DNA from: Phytopythium helicoides | Lineage: Eukaryota; Oomycota; Peronosporomycetes; Pythiales; Pythiaceae | NCBI GenBank assembly: GCA_024867545.1 | Contig: JANFNE010000050.1 | Coordinates: 124,001-188,000 of the forward strand | Length of the DNA: 64,000 bases | Direction: 5' to 3' | Shown here: in pieces, positions 38,294 to 49,245 of the stretch | Layout: each line of letters begins with the position of its first letter | How positions within the stretch are numbered: position 1 is the stretch's first letter | Notes under the pieces: model-generated | What the model saw: the letters and a program-made list of their open reading frames with translations, nothing else | The model's database searches: none | Told to the model about the DNA's origin: nothing | Program-made: the position numbers and the translations under genes

Positions 38294-40375
38294 CTAGCTC
38301 TCGATCGGCGTGTATGGATTGAAAAAGTCTTGCCCAAGCCAATATGGCGTCTTCTTCGAGTACAATGCATCACCGGCTTGGAAGTTGGCGGCATCTTTCA
38401 CATCGCCCGTGCCAATGTACTTGGCAATCTTTGGGTACGGGTACACCGGGCGAGTGACTGTTGCCTGGGCTGTACTCGGAGATGCAAGTGGAGGCGGACC
38501 TGGCGGACCACCTGACGCAAACGCCGGAGGCCCATGCGGTCCGTGAGGGCCATGAGAGCCACGAGGTCCATGAGGACCATGAGAGCCATGAGAGCCATGA
38601 GAGCCATGAGAGCCATGAGAGCCATGAGAGCCATGAGAGCCATGAGAGCCACTGAGACTTGGACCAGTTCCGCGCGGCCACTGACCGAAATCAGATTTTA
38701 TCGACTCGGAGCTTGTAATGATCTCGTTGGGAGCGATACCATCTTCCACCCACCGCATCATTGGCGTCACAAGGTCGATGGCTGAAGGACCCTCGCCTCG
38801 ACCGCAGTGATACACTCCTGGGAGCAAGTACAAGCGCTCGAATTCATTGACTGCAGCCTCCCCCATGGTCGTTTGCATGGCTTCGTGGAACGCGATAGTA
38901 GTGCGCGCCGAAATGTGGGAGTCAGCCCATCCATGCCACAAGATTAGTTTGCGACCAGCTTGGTGGAATGCGGAGAGGTCCGGACTGACTGCGTCAAGAA
39001 GCGGATGGCGCGCACGAAGGAGATTGATTGTGGCCTTGTTGAAGGCGAAGTCTTTCAGCGTGTAATCATCTCCTGGATACTCTTCGAGGATGAGATTCTT
39101 GATCGCGGTTAGAGCGATACCAGAGCTCATGAATGGTGATGTCGGGTTTTTCCCGACGAACACTCCTGCCCACGCGAGCTCGGAGCCATATTCCTCATCA
39201 CCAAGTGTCAAATGCTGGCTGGTTTCATGGTCGATAGGGCCAGCATATATCTTCCTTACGGCTTCAACTTCAGCTGCAGTTAAACACGCCGACGTATCTC
39301 CCGCTCCTCCAGCACATTGAATTGTCGACGGGTCAAAGTTGCAGAGGCGAGGATCGCTCAGCAAGCCGTCTTTGAGTCCGTCGAGAGCATCGCAAGCATC
39401 CACGACGGCGTCATGGAGAATCGGCAAACGATCGGCGACCAAGATATGGGTTCCATCTTCGTTGGTATTGCTGGCTGCAAGCCATCCGTGATGGAAGCTG
39501 TTCTGGAACGTAAATAACATCGCGGGGGCGCCTGCGATGATTCCATCGAAGTCGTCGGGGTATCGCATTGCTTCCATCACACCTTCACGCCCACCATCGG
39601 AGCAGCCGTTGAAGTACGAATATGCCTGCTCCTGGGCGTAGTAGACTTTGATAAGCTTCTTGGCGACCAGAGCAGTCTGATGTTGCGCGAGATACGCAAA
39701 GGCAGCACGCTTGTCCTTCTCGAGCCCAAACTTGCCATCTCTGCCACCGCTCATATCGGTGGCAGCGAGCACAAAGTTGCCATTCGCCGCCTCCTCATTT
39801 CCATCGGCGGCTCCCAGCTTGATCATGATCATGCCACATAGCCCGCCGCAGCCGACCTGCATGTATCGCTGCGTCCAAGTAAAGACTGGAAGCAGGACCT
39901 GCCATCCCACTGCGGGAGGGAGCTCGCCCGTGACCGAACAGTAGGTGACGCCGTCGCGCACTGTGAGCTCGGCCGCAGTGACTCGACTCCCGACTCCGCC
40001 GATGTCGTCCAGGTCCACGCCGAGGAGCTCGCTGCAGTCGACCGCGGGCTCGACGACCGCGAGCGAGACTCCGGCACTGTGCTGGACCAAAGTAGATGGC
40101 TCATTCTGTCTCACAGAGGCTACTGGCGCGCCGCCGGTGCTCAGACGGCTGGTGTGGGCCTCAGAGGAGCTGGAAGCCCCAGTCTTGACGGAGTCAGTCG
40201 TGTCATTGCCGTTTGATGCTCGCTCGATGGCCACGTCACTCCGGAGGACGCCGGTGTCGAGCAGTCCGAGGTCCAGTCTGTCGATCGCGAGGCAAGTGGC
40301 GTCGAGAGTCGGAGCTGCCGCCGTCGAGGCGACGAGCAGCAGCGGAGCGAGCGCCAGGCTCCAGTTAAGCCGCAT
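38294..40375 (-). CDS. Secreted tannase/feruloyl esterase family protein, copy 3 (GSH-repeat variant)
   Basis: 693 residues, the most diverged of the four clustered neighbours. Signal peptide MRLNWSLALAPLLLVASTAA; catalytic Ser259 in GCSDGGRE, Asp in GWADSHIS, His in GVYHC. The middle domain tracks the other copies closely. Near the C-terminus a low-complexity block of GSH, GPH and GPP units (about residues 575-625) replaces the Ser-rich linker of copies 1, 2 and 4, before the common ending KIAKYIGTGDV...FFNPYTPIE. His-rich repeats could bind metal or wall polymers; that is speculation. Divergent from copy 4 with a 697-bp gap. Confidence 0.88.
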   Translation of the reverse strand: MRLNWSLALAPLLLVASTAAAPTLDATCLAIDRLDLGLLDTGVLRSDVAIERASNGNDTTDSVKTGASSSSEAHTSRLSTGGAPVASVRQNEPSTLVQHSAGVSLAVVEPAVDCSELLGVDLDDIGGVGSRVTAAELTVRDGVTYCSVTGELPPAVGWQVLLPVFTWTQRYMQVGCGGLCGMIMIKLGAADGNEEAANGNFVLAATDMSGGRDGKFGLEKDKRAAFAYLAQHQTALVAKKLIKVYYAQEQAYSYFNGCSDGGREGVMEAMRYPDDFDGIIAGAPAMLFTFQNSFHHGWLAASNTNEDGTHILVADRLPILHDAVVDACDALDGLKDGLLSDPRLCNFDPSTIQCAGGAGDTSACLTAAEVEAVRKIYAGPIDHETSQHLTLGDEEYGSELAWAGVFVGKNPTSPFMSSGIALTAIKNLILEEYPGDDYTLKDFAFNKATINLLRARHPLLDAVSPDLSAFHQAGRKLILWHGWADSHISARTTIAFHEAMQTTMGEAAVNEFERLYLLPGVYHCGRGEGPSAIDLVTPMMRWVEDGIAPNEIITSSESIKSDFGQWPRGTGPSLSGSHGSHGSHGSHGSHGSHGSHGSHGPHGPRGSHGPHGPHGPPAFASGGPPGPPPLASPSTAQATVTRPVYPYPKIAKYIGTGDVKDAANFQAGDALYSKKTPYWLGQDFFNPYTPIES
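38560..38652 (-). repeat. 9-nt tandem repeat encoding Gly-Ser-His
   Basis: About eight near-perfect copies of CATGAGAGC (plus strand), preceded by variant units, inside tannase copy 3. The perfect sequence identity of units suggests recent slippage. Confidence 0.95.
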
Positions 40376-41072
40376 GGGTGGGGTGACACACGGGAATGGC
40401 GGCGACTGACACGGTCTCGTCCAGCGTTGCGCTTGCAGATATGATCGGTCTCAGCTGGTTTATCTACAATAATAGACTAAGTTACCATCGGAAATCACCG
40501 ATCCAGACGCGCGGATGATAGCTATGGATCGGGGCTGTAATCGGTCGCGGGGAGTGTTGATGCGCGCGGGCTGTCGCATCAACTTCCCAGCTTCAGGATG
40601 ACGATACCAAGAGCCAGAAATCCACCGGCTAGTGCAACAGATGAGCACCAGAGTGGGACGACGCCCGCCGGCCGATGCGGAGTCAGCTCTGCGATCTCCT
40701 CGCTCCAGTCCGTCAGGATGGGACGGCACTAGTCGCACGGGCTCACTGCTGGTGACTGCATTAATCCCACGGATTCGTTAATAGTGCCGACGAGCGGGCG
40801 ACGGACACTGCGTTGGACAGGGCGGCGGCTGCCCGTGAGCTCGAGAGCTCAACTGCTTGCATACTTGTCAAGCAGCGAGCGTTGTGCAATATGTAGAGGC
40901 GGCTCCAGATTAGCGTCTGGTTCAGCGTCAACACCGAAACACATGAGAGTCAGGACACACCTCCCGCCCGATCCTCGCGGCTTCATCGCAAGTCCTGCCA
41001 CGTTACCATTCCGCTTTTCTCCTCCTTCCACGCGCATCGCTTACTCCAGATCTCAAGCTCTCCTCGTAATCG
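40376..41072. promoter_or_regulatory. Divergent promoter region of tannase copies 3 and 4
   Basis: 697 bp. The side of copy 4 carries the conserved CAAGTCCTGCCACGTTACCA box and initiator (41006-41012). The side of copy 3 lacks it, so regulation of the two may differ. Confidence 0.45.
41006..41012 (+). promoter_or_regulatory. Oomycete initiator-like motif CCATTCC for tannase copy 4
   Basis: Same box as before copies 1 and 2, again with GCTTTTCTCC downstream, 67 bp before the ATG. Confidence 0.6.
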
Positions 41073-43007
41073 ATGCTCGTAATCAAGCCGACACTCGTGG
41101 CCGCGCTTGCGGCACTCGCCATCGCCAACAGCCTCGTGGACGCCCGTCGTGCCGTGGACTGTGACAGCCAGTTCAGCTCCGACACGTCGGCATCCACTGG
41201 CGCCGACGCAGATGTTTCCGATGCCGCTCCCAGCACTACCGACAGCACCGCCGCCAGCACTGCCGACAGCACCGCTGCCTCTGTCGCCGGATCGACCTCC
41301 ACGGACGGCAGTTCCGCCACGACTCTTGCAGTTGTCGAACCCGTCATCGACTGTGCCGACCTTCTTTCCGTCGACCTCACAGACATCGGTGGAAGCGGCA
41401 GCAACATCACGGCCGCTGAGGTCACCACGAGCGACGGTATCAGCTACTGCTCGGTGACGGGCGAACTCCCTCCCGCCGTTGGTTGGCAGGTCATGCTTCC
41501 GGTGTCTACCTGGACCCAACGTTACATGCAAGTCGGATGTGGTGGCCTCTGTGGCAGCATCAGTCTTAGTCCTGGTGCTGCTGACGGCAACGAGGAAGTT
41601 GCTAATGGCAACTTTGTGCTCGGTTCGACGGATATGGATGGTGGCACCGATGGTGTGTTCGGTCTCGAAGAAGACAAGCGCATCGCGTTTGCGTACCTCG
41701 CGCAACACCAGACGGCTCAGGTCGCCAAGAAGCTCATCCTCGCCTACTACGGTCAGGAGCAGGAGTACGCGTACTTCAATGGCTGCTCCGATGGTGGTCG
41801 CGAGGCCGTCATGGAAGCGCTTCGGTACCCCGATGACTTTGATGGCATCATTGCTGGCGCTCCTGCCATGCTGTTCACGTTCCAGAACAGTTTCCACCAT
41901 GGATGGCTTTCAGTCAGCAACACCAACGACGAGGGTGAGCTGATTGTATTGGCTGACCGGCTATCAATCATTCACGAGGCCGTCGTGAGTGCGTGTGACG
42001 CTCTCGATGGACTGGAGGACGGTTTACTGAGCGACCCTCGCCTTTGCAGCTTTGATGTCTCGAGCATCGAGTGCGCTTCGGATGCGGACAATTCGACGTG
42101 TCTGACGACTGCCGAGGTGGAAGCTATCACCAAGTTTTACTCTGGCGCGGTCGACCCAGACAGTGGGTACCACCTTACGGTCGGAGAAGATATGTACGGC
42201 TCGGAGCTCGCCTGGTCTGGTGTTTTCGTGGGAGACTCAGCTACATCGAGCATCATGAGCACAAACGCGGCGTTGGCTGCGATCAAGTACCTCATCTTCG
42301 AGGATTACCCTGGTGATGACTACACACTGAGCGACTTCGTCTTCGACAATGCTACCATCGAGCTTCTGCGTCCCCGCCACGCACTACTCGATGCTGTTAG
42401 TCCCGACCTATCGGCGTTCTACGAAGCTGGCCGCAAGCTTATCCTATGGCACGGCTGGGCTGACCCTCATATCTCTCCCCGCACGACGATTGCCTTCCAT
42501 GAGGCGCTGCAGACGACGATGGGCGAGGACGTTGTTGACGACTTTGAGCGTCTGTACCTCCTCCCTGGCGTTTACCACTGTGGTGATGGCGAAGGTCCGT
42601 CGGCCATTGACCTTGTGACGCCGATGATGCAGTGGGTGGAGGCTGGAGTTGCTCCGGATGAAGTCATCACCAGCTCTGCGTCGACCACCAGCTCGTCGGG
42701 CTTTGGTCAGTGGGCAAGTGGAACTGGTTCGGGAATGGGAGGTGGCTCTGGCATGATCTCAGGCTCATACTCTGGTGGCCTGTCGGTCCGCCGCCTTGAG
42801 AGCGATGAGGCAAGCGGGTCGTCGGGATCGTCGGACTCGACGGTCACTCGCCCTGTGTACCCGTACCCGAAGGTGGCCAAGTACATTGGCACGGGCGATG
42901 TCAATGATGCCGCCAACTTCGAGGCTGGAGACGCGCTGTACACCAACAAGACGGCGTACTGGCTGGGCCAGGACTTCTTCAACCCGTACACGCCGATCGA
43001 GGGTTAG
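41073..43007 (+). CDS. Secreted tannase/feruloyl esterase family protein, copy 4
   Basis: 644 residues. Signal peptide as in copies 1 and 2; Ser239 in GCSDGGRE, Asp464 in GWADPHIS, His502 in GVYHC. It is very similar to copies 1 and 2 in promoter, first half and 3' flank (the shared 3' sequence ends at about 43061). It is more diverged in the second half, with a Gly/Ser/Met insertion (SGMGGGSGMISGSYSGG) before the shared end. Closer to copies 1 and 2 than to its divergent partner, copy 3. Confidence 0.9.
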   Translation: MLVIKPTLVAALAALAIANSLVDARRAVDCDSQFSSDTSASTGADADVSDAAPSTTDSTAASTADSTAASVAGSTSTDGSSATTLAVVEPVIDCADLLSVDLTDIGGSGSNITAAEVTTSDGISYCSVTGELPPAVGWQVMLPVSTWTQRYMQVGCGGLCGSISLSPGAADGNEEVANGNFVLGSTDMDGGTDGVFGLEEDKRIAFAYLAQHQTAQVAKKLILAYYGQEQEYAYFNGCSDGGREAVMEALRYPDDFDGIIAGAPAMLFTFQNSFHHGWLSVSNTNDEGELIVLADRLSIIHEAVVSACDALDGLEDGLLSDPRLCSFDVSSIECASDADNSTCLTTAEVEAITKFYSGAVDPDSGYHLTVGEDMYGSELAWSGVFVGDSATSSIMSTNAALAAIKYLIFEDYPGDDYTLSDFVFDNATIELLRPRHALLDAVSPDLSAFYEAGRKLILWHGWADPHISPRTTIAFHEALQTTMGEDVVDDFERLYLLPGVYHCGDGEGPSAIDLVTPMMQWVEAGVAPDEVITSSASTTSSSGFGQWASGTGSGMGGGSGMISGSYSGGLSVRRLESDEASGSSGSSDSTVTRPVYPYPKVAKYIGTGDVNDAANFEAGDALYTNKTAYWLGQDFFNPYTPIEG

Positions 43008-44068
43008 AGTGTGTGAGTGGTGCGAGATGCATTTTGCCTCGTTTAATGTTGTTTCGTCAATTCCAATAGATCATTGTTGGTCATGATGTGACGAATCCAT
43101 TCGAGCCGGAAATCGCTATTCTACGTCCTACGACCTGCCTTGATCCTTGGCTCAGGTGCGCGGTCTTGTGTGAAGATCTCCTACCCACTACAACACAGTC
43201 TTGAGCATTTTCATTCTGGGATAGCAGGAGCCGTGAGGCTGCTGTGGCCAGTCCAATCGGGTTAATTGCGTGGTAGTGTAGCAGGTCCCGGTTTGGGATA
43301 GCGGTATACCGATATTGAATCGCATCGGAGAAAGCCAAGAAAGCTGATCGAGAATGGGCGGGGAACCCGACAGATCGGCTCCCCTGGACTAGTTAGTATT
43401 GAGAGCGATGTTAGCCCCACTCCACACCCTCCAAACGCACGCTAGAAGTTTGCGGAAATCGAACCAAACGGTTATTGACGCTGAGAGATCTCGCGTCGAA
43501 GAAGCACGACGCGCGCCACTGTTGTGTCAAGTTGAGGTGTTCTTGTTCATGTGCGATACCATTCAGAGTTGTGTACTCTACGACACCCAGCATCAGCAGA
43601 GCAACTATTCCTCCACATGCAGTAGCCAAGCACATTTGCGTGTGAGCATCTAGACGATTGTACATCGATCTACGCTCATGTGGAAGCGGGTCGGGGACCC
43701 CGACCAACAGCGTGCCGCTAGTAACACGAAATTTTATCAGTATCAACTGATGCCACTTTCATACCGGGAAAGCTATCCCAGCCTTCGCGAAGCACTAGTC
43801 TTTATCTGCATTGTTTCGAAGCAATACCCATCGATTTCATTCTGGCGCCTCGGCCAGCAAACTCTCTGGCGTCCGATGTAGACCAAACAGCCTCACATCT
43901 TATTCGTGATGACAAAGTGGCTAGTACTACAAAGAGCTGTACAAACGAATCTTCTCAACAATCTCGTGTTATCAACAACAACTCAACACTACGAAGAAGC
44001 TGCTTATTGTTCGATCCCCTGATTGTTGAGCATGAGGAGGCCTGGTGATTGTCGGTCACCCTGCCAAG
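43008..44068. other. Convergent spacer between tannase copies 4 and 5
   Basis: 1.06 kb. The first ~55 bp are the 3' flank shared with copies 1 and 2. The rest holds only short open frames and no recognisable element. Confidence 0.4.
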
Positions 44069-45826
44069 TTACGGTTCTTCGATAGGCGTGAAAGGGTCGA
44101 AGAAAAACTCTCCTAGCCACGGAGCCGTCAGGTTTGTGTACAGCGCGTCACCAGCAGTGTAGCTAGAAGCGTTGTTCTCGTCACCGCTCCCCGAGTACAA
44201 CGGGAGCGCTGGGTACGGGTAGATGGCTCGCGTGCGGTTCACAGTCGAGTACGCCGAGTCGGAACTCGCCACAATCTCGTTCGGTGCCTCACCCGACTCG
44301 ATCCAGTTGAGCATCGGCGTGAGCAGGTCAAAGTCAGGGAAACCTTCGCCCTCGCCACAATGCCACACACCAGGGAACAGGTAGAAGCGGTTGAAATCCT
44401 CAACGACGTCGGAGCCCATCTGGTCCACCAACTTCTCGTGGAAGGCGATCGTCGTGCGTGGCGAAATGTGCTGGTCAGCCCAGCCGTGCCACAAAATAAG
44501 TTTGCCGCCAGCTTCCTTGAACGGCGTCAGGTCCGGGCTGACAGCGTCAATAAACGGGTGGTGCGGCTCCAGCAACGCAATCGTCGAGTTCGCAAACACA
44601 AACTCATCCAGCGTGTAGTTTGCACCGGGTGCGTCCTCAAAGATGATGTAGCGAAGAGCCGAGAGTGCAATAGCTTCGCTCGCAACCGAGCCGCCATCCT
44701 CTGCAGGCACACCAACTCCCACCCACGCCATCTCTGATCCATACTGAAGCTCGCCCACTGTCAAATGCTCGCCGAGCTCCTCGTCGACTGGTCCCGTGTA
44801 GAAGGCGTGTGCAACAGCAGCTTCCGCAGACGTGAGGCAAGTCGAGTTGTCGGCATCGTCCGCACACGTAATAGTCGATACGTCAAAGCTGCAGAGACGT
44901 GGGTCGGCGATGAGACCATCTTCCTGTCCGTCAAGCGAGTCGCAAGCTGCGATCACAGCGTCGTAGAGAATAGGGACGCGCGACGGGTTCAGGATCGGGT
45001 TGTGGTCGGCATCCAAGTTGTTGCGAGCGATCCACGCGTGGTGGAAGCTGTTCTGAAACTGGAACAGGAACGCCGGAGCACCCGCGACAATCCCGTTGAA
45101 ATCCTCGGGGTATCGCAGGGCAGTCATGACAGCTTCACGTCCTCCGTCGGAGCAACCGCTGAAGTAGGCGTACTTGTGCGCTTGGCCGTAGTACTGCAAG
45201 ATGAGCTCCTTGGCGATCTGCGCCGTGTTGTGCACGGCCAGGTAGGCAAAATTGACAAAGGCGCCTTCGTCCAGAGCAAACGAGCCGTCCGTACCGCCGT
45301 TCATGTTGGTCGTTCCGTGTGCAAAGTTGCCGTTGGTCAACTCATCCGAGCCCGTTGATGCAGGCACGTCAAGGTTGAACACGGCCGAGTTGTCACCGCA
45401 CAAGCCACCGCAGCCGTTCTGCAGGTAGCGCTGCGTCCACGTCTCCATCGGGAGCTCCACCTCCCATGTCGCATTAGGCGGCAGCGTGCCAACCACGAAG
45501 CAGTACTTAATCCCGTCCGTCTCGGTCTCGGTAGCCGAGTCGATGGTGGTACCTTCTTCAATCGAGGACAAGTCGACTGACAGCAAATCCGAGCACGAAA
45601 GCACGGGTTCCACGACTGCCAGTGACTCGCCTGATCCAGCCGACGCCGAAGAAGCTGTCACGGCTGACGATCCGGTCGAGGCTGCCGGTGCTCCAGTTGC
45701 AGTTGGTGAGTCCGTCGCCGTAGCGTCAATGCATCCGTCGGTAGCTCGAACATTCGCAGGGGCGGAGATAACGAGCACAGCGGCCAGTAGAGCTGCGCAC
45801 CCGAGTGGCTGGGAGAAGATCTTCAT
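44069..45826 (-). CDS. Secreted tannase/feruloyl esterase family protein, copy 5
   Basis: 585 residues from the ATG at 45824-45826, which begins a clean signal peptide (MKIFSQPLGCAALLAAVLVI). An upstream in-frame ATG at 45901 would put 25 unlikely residues before it. Triad: Ser226 in GCSDGGRE, Asp in GWADQHIS, His in GVWHC. It is the most distant member, lacks the long Ser/His C-terminal insert, and ends in FFFDPFTPIEE. It keeps the family mark SLAVVEPVLSCSDLL after the linker. It extends the alternating orientation (-,+,-,+,-) of the cluster. Confidence 0.9.
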   Translation of the reverse strand: MKIFSQPLGCAALLAAVLVISAPANVRATDGCIDATATDSPTATGAPAASTGSSAVTASSASAGSGESLAVVEPVLSCSDLLSVDLSSIEEGTTIDSATETETDGIKYCFVVGTLPPNATWEVELPMETWTQRYLQNGCGGLCGDNSAVFNLDVPASTGSDELTNGNFAHGTTNMNGGTDGSFALDEGAFVNFAYLAVHNTAQIAKELILQYYGQAHKYAYFSGCSDGGREAVMTALRYPEDFNGIVAGAPAFLFQFQNSFHHAWIARNNLDADHNPILNPSRVPILYDAVIAACDSLDGQEDGLIADPRLCSFDVSTITCADDADNSTCLTSAEAAVAHAFYTGPVDEELGEHLTVGELQYGSEMAWVGVGVPAEDGGSVASEAIALSALRYIIFEDAPGANYTLDEFVFANSTIALLEPHHPFIDAVSPDLTPFKEAGGKLILWHGWADQHISPRTTIAFHEKLVDQMGSDVVEDFNRFYLFPGVWHCGEGEGFPDFDLLTPMLNWIESGEAPNEIVASSDSAYSTVNRTRAIYPYPALPLYSGSGDENNASSYTAGDALYTNLTAPWLGEFFFDPFTPIEEP

Positions 45827-46888
45827 GGCTTGACACGAAAACAGAGGAAAGGCTTCGTGCGAGCTGGCAAATGAAGAAGTGAGCGGCAACGGCGGATGCA
45901 CGCTCTCAAGTCGAGTCAGAGCTCAGCTCACTGCGATTGAAGAAACGCATTGCGCCGCAGCACGAGTCTCACGATGTATGGATGCGCTTCTGGCGTCAGC
46001 GGTCGAGTTGACACTGCTATGCTCATTGATCTCGTTGCACCAAGTTGAGAACGTAATCTGCACGGCAAATCGCTTACTCTCCGTTCCCATCTGCTTGAAG
46101 CTGCATGTCCACCACGCCACGAGACACTTGATTTATCATGCTGTTGAGTGATCTAGTTCAACCACTGGTGGCGAGCAAGTACTGCAACGGAACCGCTGCA
46201 AATCGTGGAGTGATGGGGATCGAAGATCCTCTTCAGTTATCATTGACGACGTGGCGAATAAATCAAGGGGGATAGTTGAAATGAAGACGCAGCGGTGCCA
46301 TTCCCATCGATCGCATCACCGAGACTTGCAGCGCTCATCACCGCTGCTCTGCACGGTTGAACCTTGGTTCATCTCGGTTGTGAGTCACGTGGAAGAGCTG
46401 CCACAAGTACTGTACTGTTTAGTGCGGCTCTTCCATCCGCACCATCCATCAAGCCCATGGGGCATAGAGTATCCCTCGAGAGCGCTTCGAGCGAGTGGCA
46501 CACGCCACGGTTCAGCCAGAGGAGAGAAGACTCTCGTGCCCAACAAAATGTACCGTCGTTAGGGCTTTGCCAGCATGCAAGGCAGCATCCATGCCAATAT
46601 CGGAGCCCTGCTGGTTTCTTGAGCCCCAACAGCTTCTAGTCCACGTAGTAGATTTGCAGCAAAAAATGATCGATACATGAGGTTCATCGGCGCTGAAGAG
46701 CTCGATATGTCGAGCCAGATGATAAGGCACGAAACCACAACTCCAGTAGATGCCGGGCACAAGAAACCAGCGTGTCGTCGACCCATTTTCTCGCGAGGCG
46801 TAGCGCTTGATGTTGAAGTCATCGAAGCTGGTCCCCAATCCGCACTTAGCCGAGCATATACAAGCGCCAAGTCCGGAGGCAGGAGCTC
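45827..46888. promoter_or_regulatory. Divergent region between tannase copy 5 and CCZ1
   Basis: 1.06 kb with no recognisable gene. It must include both promoters. Open frames of about 100 residues on both strands show no coding character that I trust. Confidence 0.35.
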
Positions 46889-49245
46889 ATGGAGCTGCTG
46901 GTGTGGCATGACGCGCTGGGCTGTGACGACGAGCGGGCGGGCGACGCGGAGGTGGCGCAGCGCCTGCTCTACCACGCGCGCTCCACGTCTGCCGCTGCTG
47001 CCGCGGAGTGTGGGCGGCCGCTGGACGCGCTGCGCTTCCTGCAGGGCGTCGTGGCGTTCGCTCGTTCGCTAGGAAGTGCGAGCGACTGTGAGTGGACGAG
47101 CGTGCGGCTGGACGGACTCGCGTTCCTGGTGGCAGAGGTCGAGTCGCGGGTCTGCGTGGCGCTGGTGCGGTCGCTGCGGAGTTTTTGGCTCAGGGGGAGG
47201 AAGTGACTGGTGGAGCGCTGCAACAGGGGGCGCCGATCTCGAGCGAGCTGGTGCGCGCGTCGGTGTTGGGCGAAGCGGTTAGCTGTGAGGCGTGCTGACA
47301 GATGGACAGGGAGAGCACCGCGTGGCGTTCCAAGCGCTTGTGCGCGGCTTGCACGACGTGTTTCGGCTTTTCCATGGATCCATCGACAGGTGCGTGGCGA
47401 CTCCAGCGAGCGAGGAGAATCGTTGCTAGTGGTAATCGTGGCCGCAGCAACCTGCGTTTCGTAGTCGGTGGCAATGGCAGCGACGTCACGGAGTCCATGC
47501 AGCATTGCGACGGGATGGACGTGCTGTTTGCCATCCAGGCGGCGATGAAACGGGTCCGGAAGCTCCGACAACGGATCGAGGTTGATGACTCCGTAGAAGA
47601 TGCTCAAGATGGATTCGTGAAGGAATTGGGGGAAGCTGAAGAGGAGCTTCGCGTTTTGGAGACCAGGTCACCAATTCCGCGCCTGCGCAGGCTTTTTGAC
47701 CAACTCTTCCCAACGATACTCGAGACCCTCGAAGCACAGAGTCCGAGTTGCTTCTCTGAACTCAACGGATTTGGATACTTCCCAATGGACCAACCGCTCT
47801 TCCTCGATGTCCAAACGTTTATCAGCGGGCTTCGCATGCACTTAGAAGACGATGGTATGGATTCTTGTGCTCTCTTTTACCGAGGCAACTTGCTGTGGAG
47901 CTCGGAAGATTTGGAAACTGTTCGAGGATTGTACATGTTTCTTCGACTGAGAGAGGAAGCCGGTATGAGGAGAAATCCGAATCGTGAAGCAACGACCCAA
48001 TCCGACGACATTGAATCTGAACAAGCAAGCGGAACCGTCGAGGACAGTATTTGGCTGGAGGAGCGCTATCGAGACACATTCCTTCCTGTGTGGTCTAGCA
48101 AAGCATCCTACACCGAGTGTGAAGTCGCGTGCACGAGCGCAAATACCGCGCGCAAGACGGCGCGGTCAATCCATAAGCTGGCGCCTCGTTCGCTTGCCGG
48201 GTTGTTAGGGAATGAATCAGGTTCTCCCTTGACGGCTTCGTTGCGTTCCAAGATTGCGATTTCCGCTGATGAAAAGCCTCCTCCACCTCCTTTGACGGCA
48301 TTGAAGGCGCGACTGACCTCTGTGTCCTTCCGTAACAGCGGGCTGCTCCTTCAGAACGGATATTTTGCAAGACCAAGCGAGCTACCGAGACCGAAGCGTT
48401 CACATGGAGATCTGTCGAGTCTTGGTAAAACTCCTGACGTTGTCTGGAACCCGACAGTATTCCCCTTATCGAGTGCTACTTCACCTATATCGTCGACCCC
48501 AAAGCTCCTCCAACCAGCACCTCCTCGGCGCGTTATCATGTGGCACGAGTCAGGTCTGACAATCCTTGTACTATTCCGAAGCAAAGAACGGTTGTCGGAG
48601 CGGCAAGCTGTACCTCGAGTTAGTCTTTCGACTCTGGATAAGCTTGACGACTACCTCAACACCAACGACCGGTTCAGCCATCTCGCGTCACTCATTCTAT
48701 CGCGCTACTTGGACACGGTGACCCGCGCGTCAAGGTACAATTAGTGATTTCTGTTGCTGACGCGCATGATATGTTTAACGAGTCTACTACGCAGTGGTGG
48801 GCTACCAAGGCAGTCGAACGCCCCGCCATTCATCTACCTGAATCGCGTCAACATGGCATTCAAGCTCCAGCAGGTTCCGCGGCTGCTCCGTACGAGTGAG
48901 GACGACCTGTTCCCGGCCCCTGTCGGGCTAGTCGCGCACTACTTCCCCCAGCACTCGCTGGAGCTGGTGAATCAACTACACTCGCTGCTGGAGCAGTCGG
49001 CCGGGAACCACGACTTGTGCGTACGCACGCGGCGGGACGGCTGGGTGTACGCCAAGAAGTCGCGCACGAGCCACCGCGACCTTTTCGTGTTCCTGGACTC
49101 GCGCGTGCCCTCGGTGGCCGATTTAACACGTACGTGGAGCTTTAGTGGTGGTGGTGGTGGTGAAGTGGTGTCTGACGAGTTCCATGAGTTCATAGACGCT
49201 CTGAACGCCTTTCTCAACGAGCAGTTCGGCAACGTGTTCTTCTAG
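46889..49245 (+). CDS. CCZ1: CCZ1-like vacuolar fusion protein, about five exons
   Basis: Exons estimated as 46889-47149, 47194-47262, 47310-47389, 47481-48734 and 48795-49245; introns 2 and 3 are the least certain. Longin-type CCZ1 marks appear in order. The start is ELLVWHDALGCDDERAGDAE with LLYHAR and LRFLQGVVAFARS. Next come AFQALVRGLHDVFRLFHGS and SELNGFGYFPMDQPLFLDVQ, then ALFYRGNLLWSSEDLETVRGL. FIYLNRVNMAFK follows, and the C-terminal longin domain ends DGWVYAKKSRTSHRDLFVFL...LNEQFGNVFF. CCZ1 pairs with MON1 as the exchange factor for Rab7 on late endosomes and vacuoles. The identification rests on my memory of the family's motif order. The insert TRTWSFSGGGGGE in the last exon includes a piece shared with the palindrome at 3071-3133. 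Confidence 0.78.

Noticed and set aside
38560..38652. Short regular repeats as a CRISPR-like array
   Set aside because: The 9-nt units have no spacers and encode GSH in a eukaryotic gene.
45827..45901. Upstream ATG of tannase copy 5
   Set aside because: It would place 25 residues in front of a clear signal peptide.
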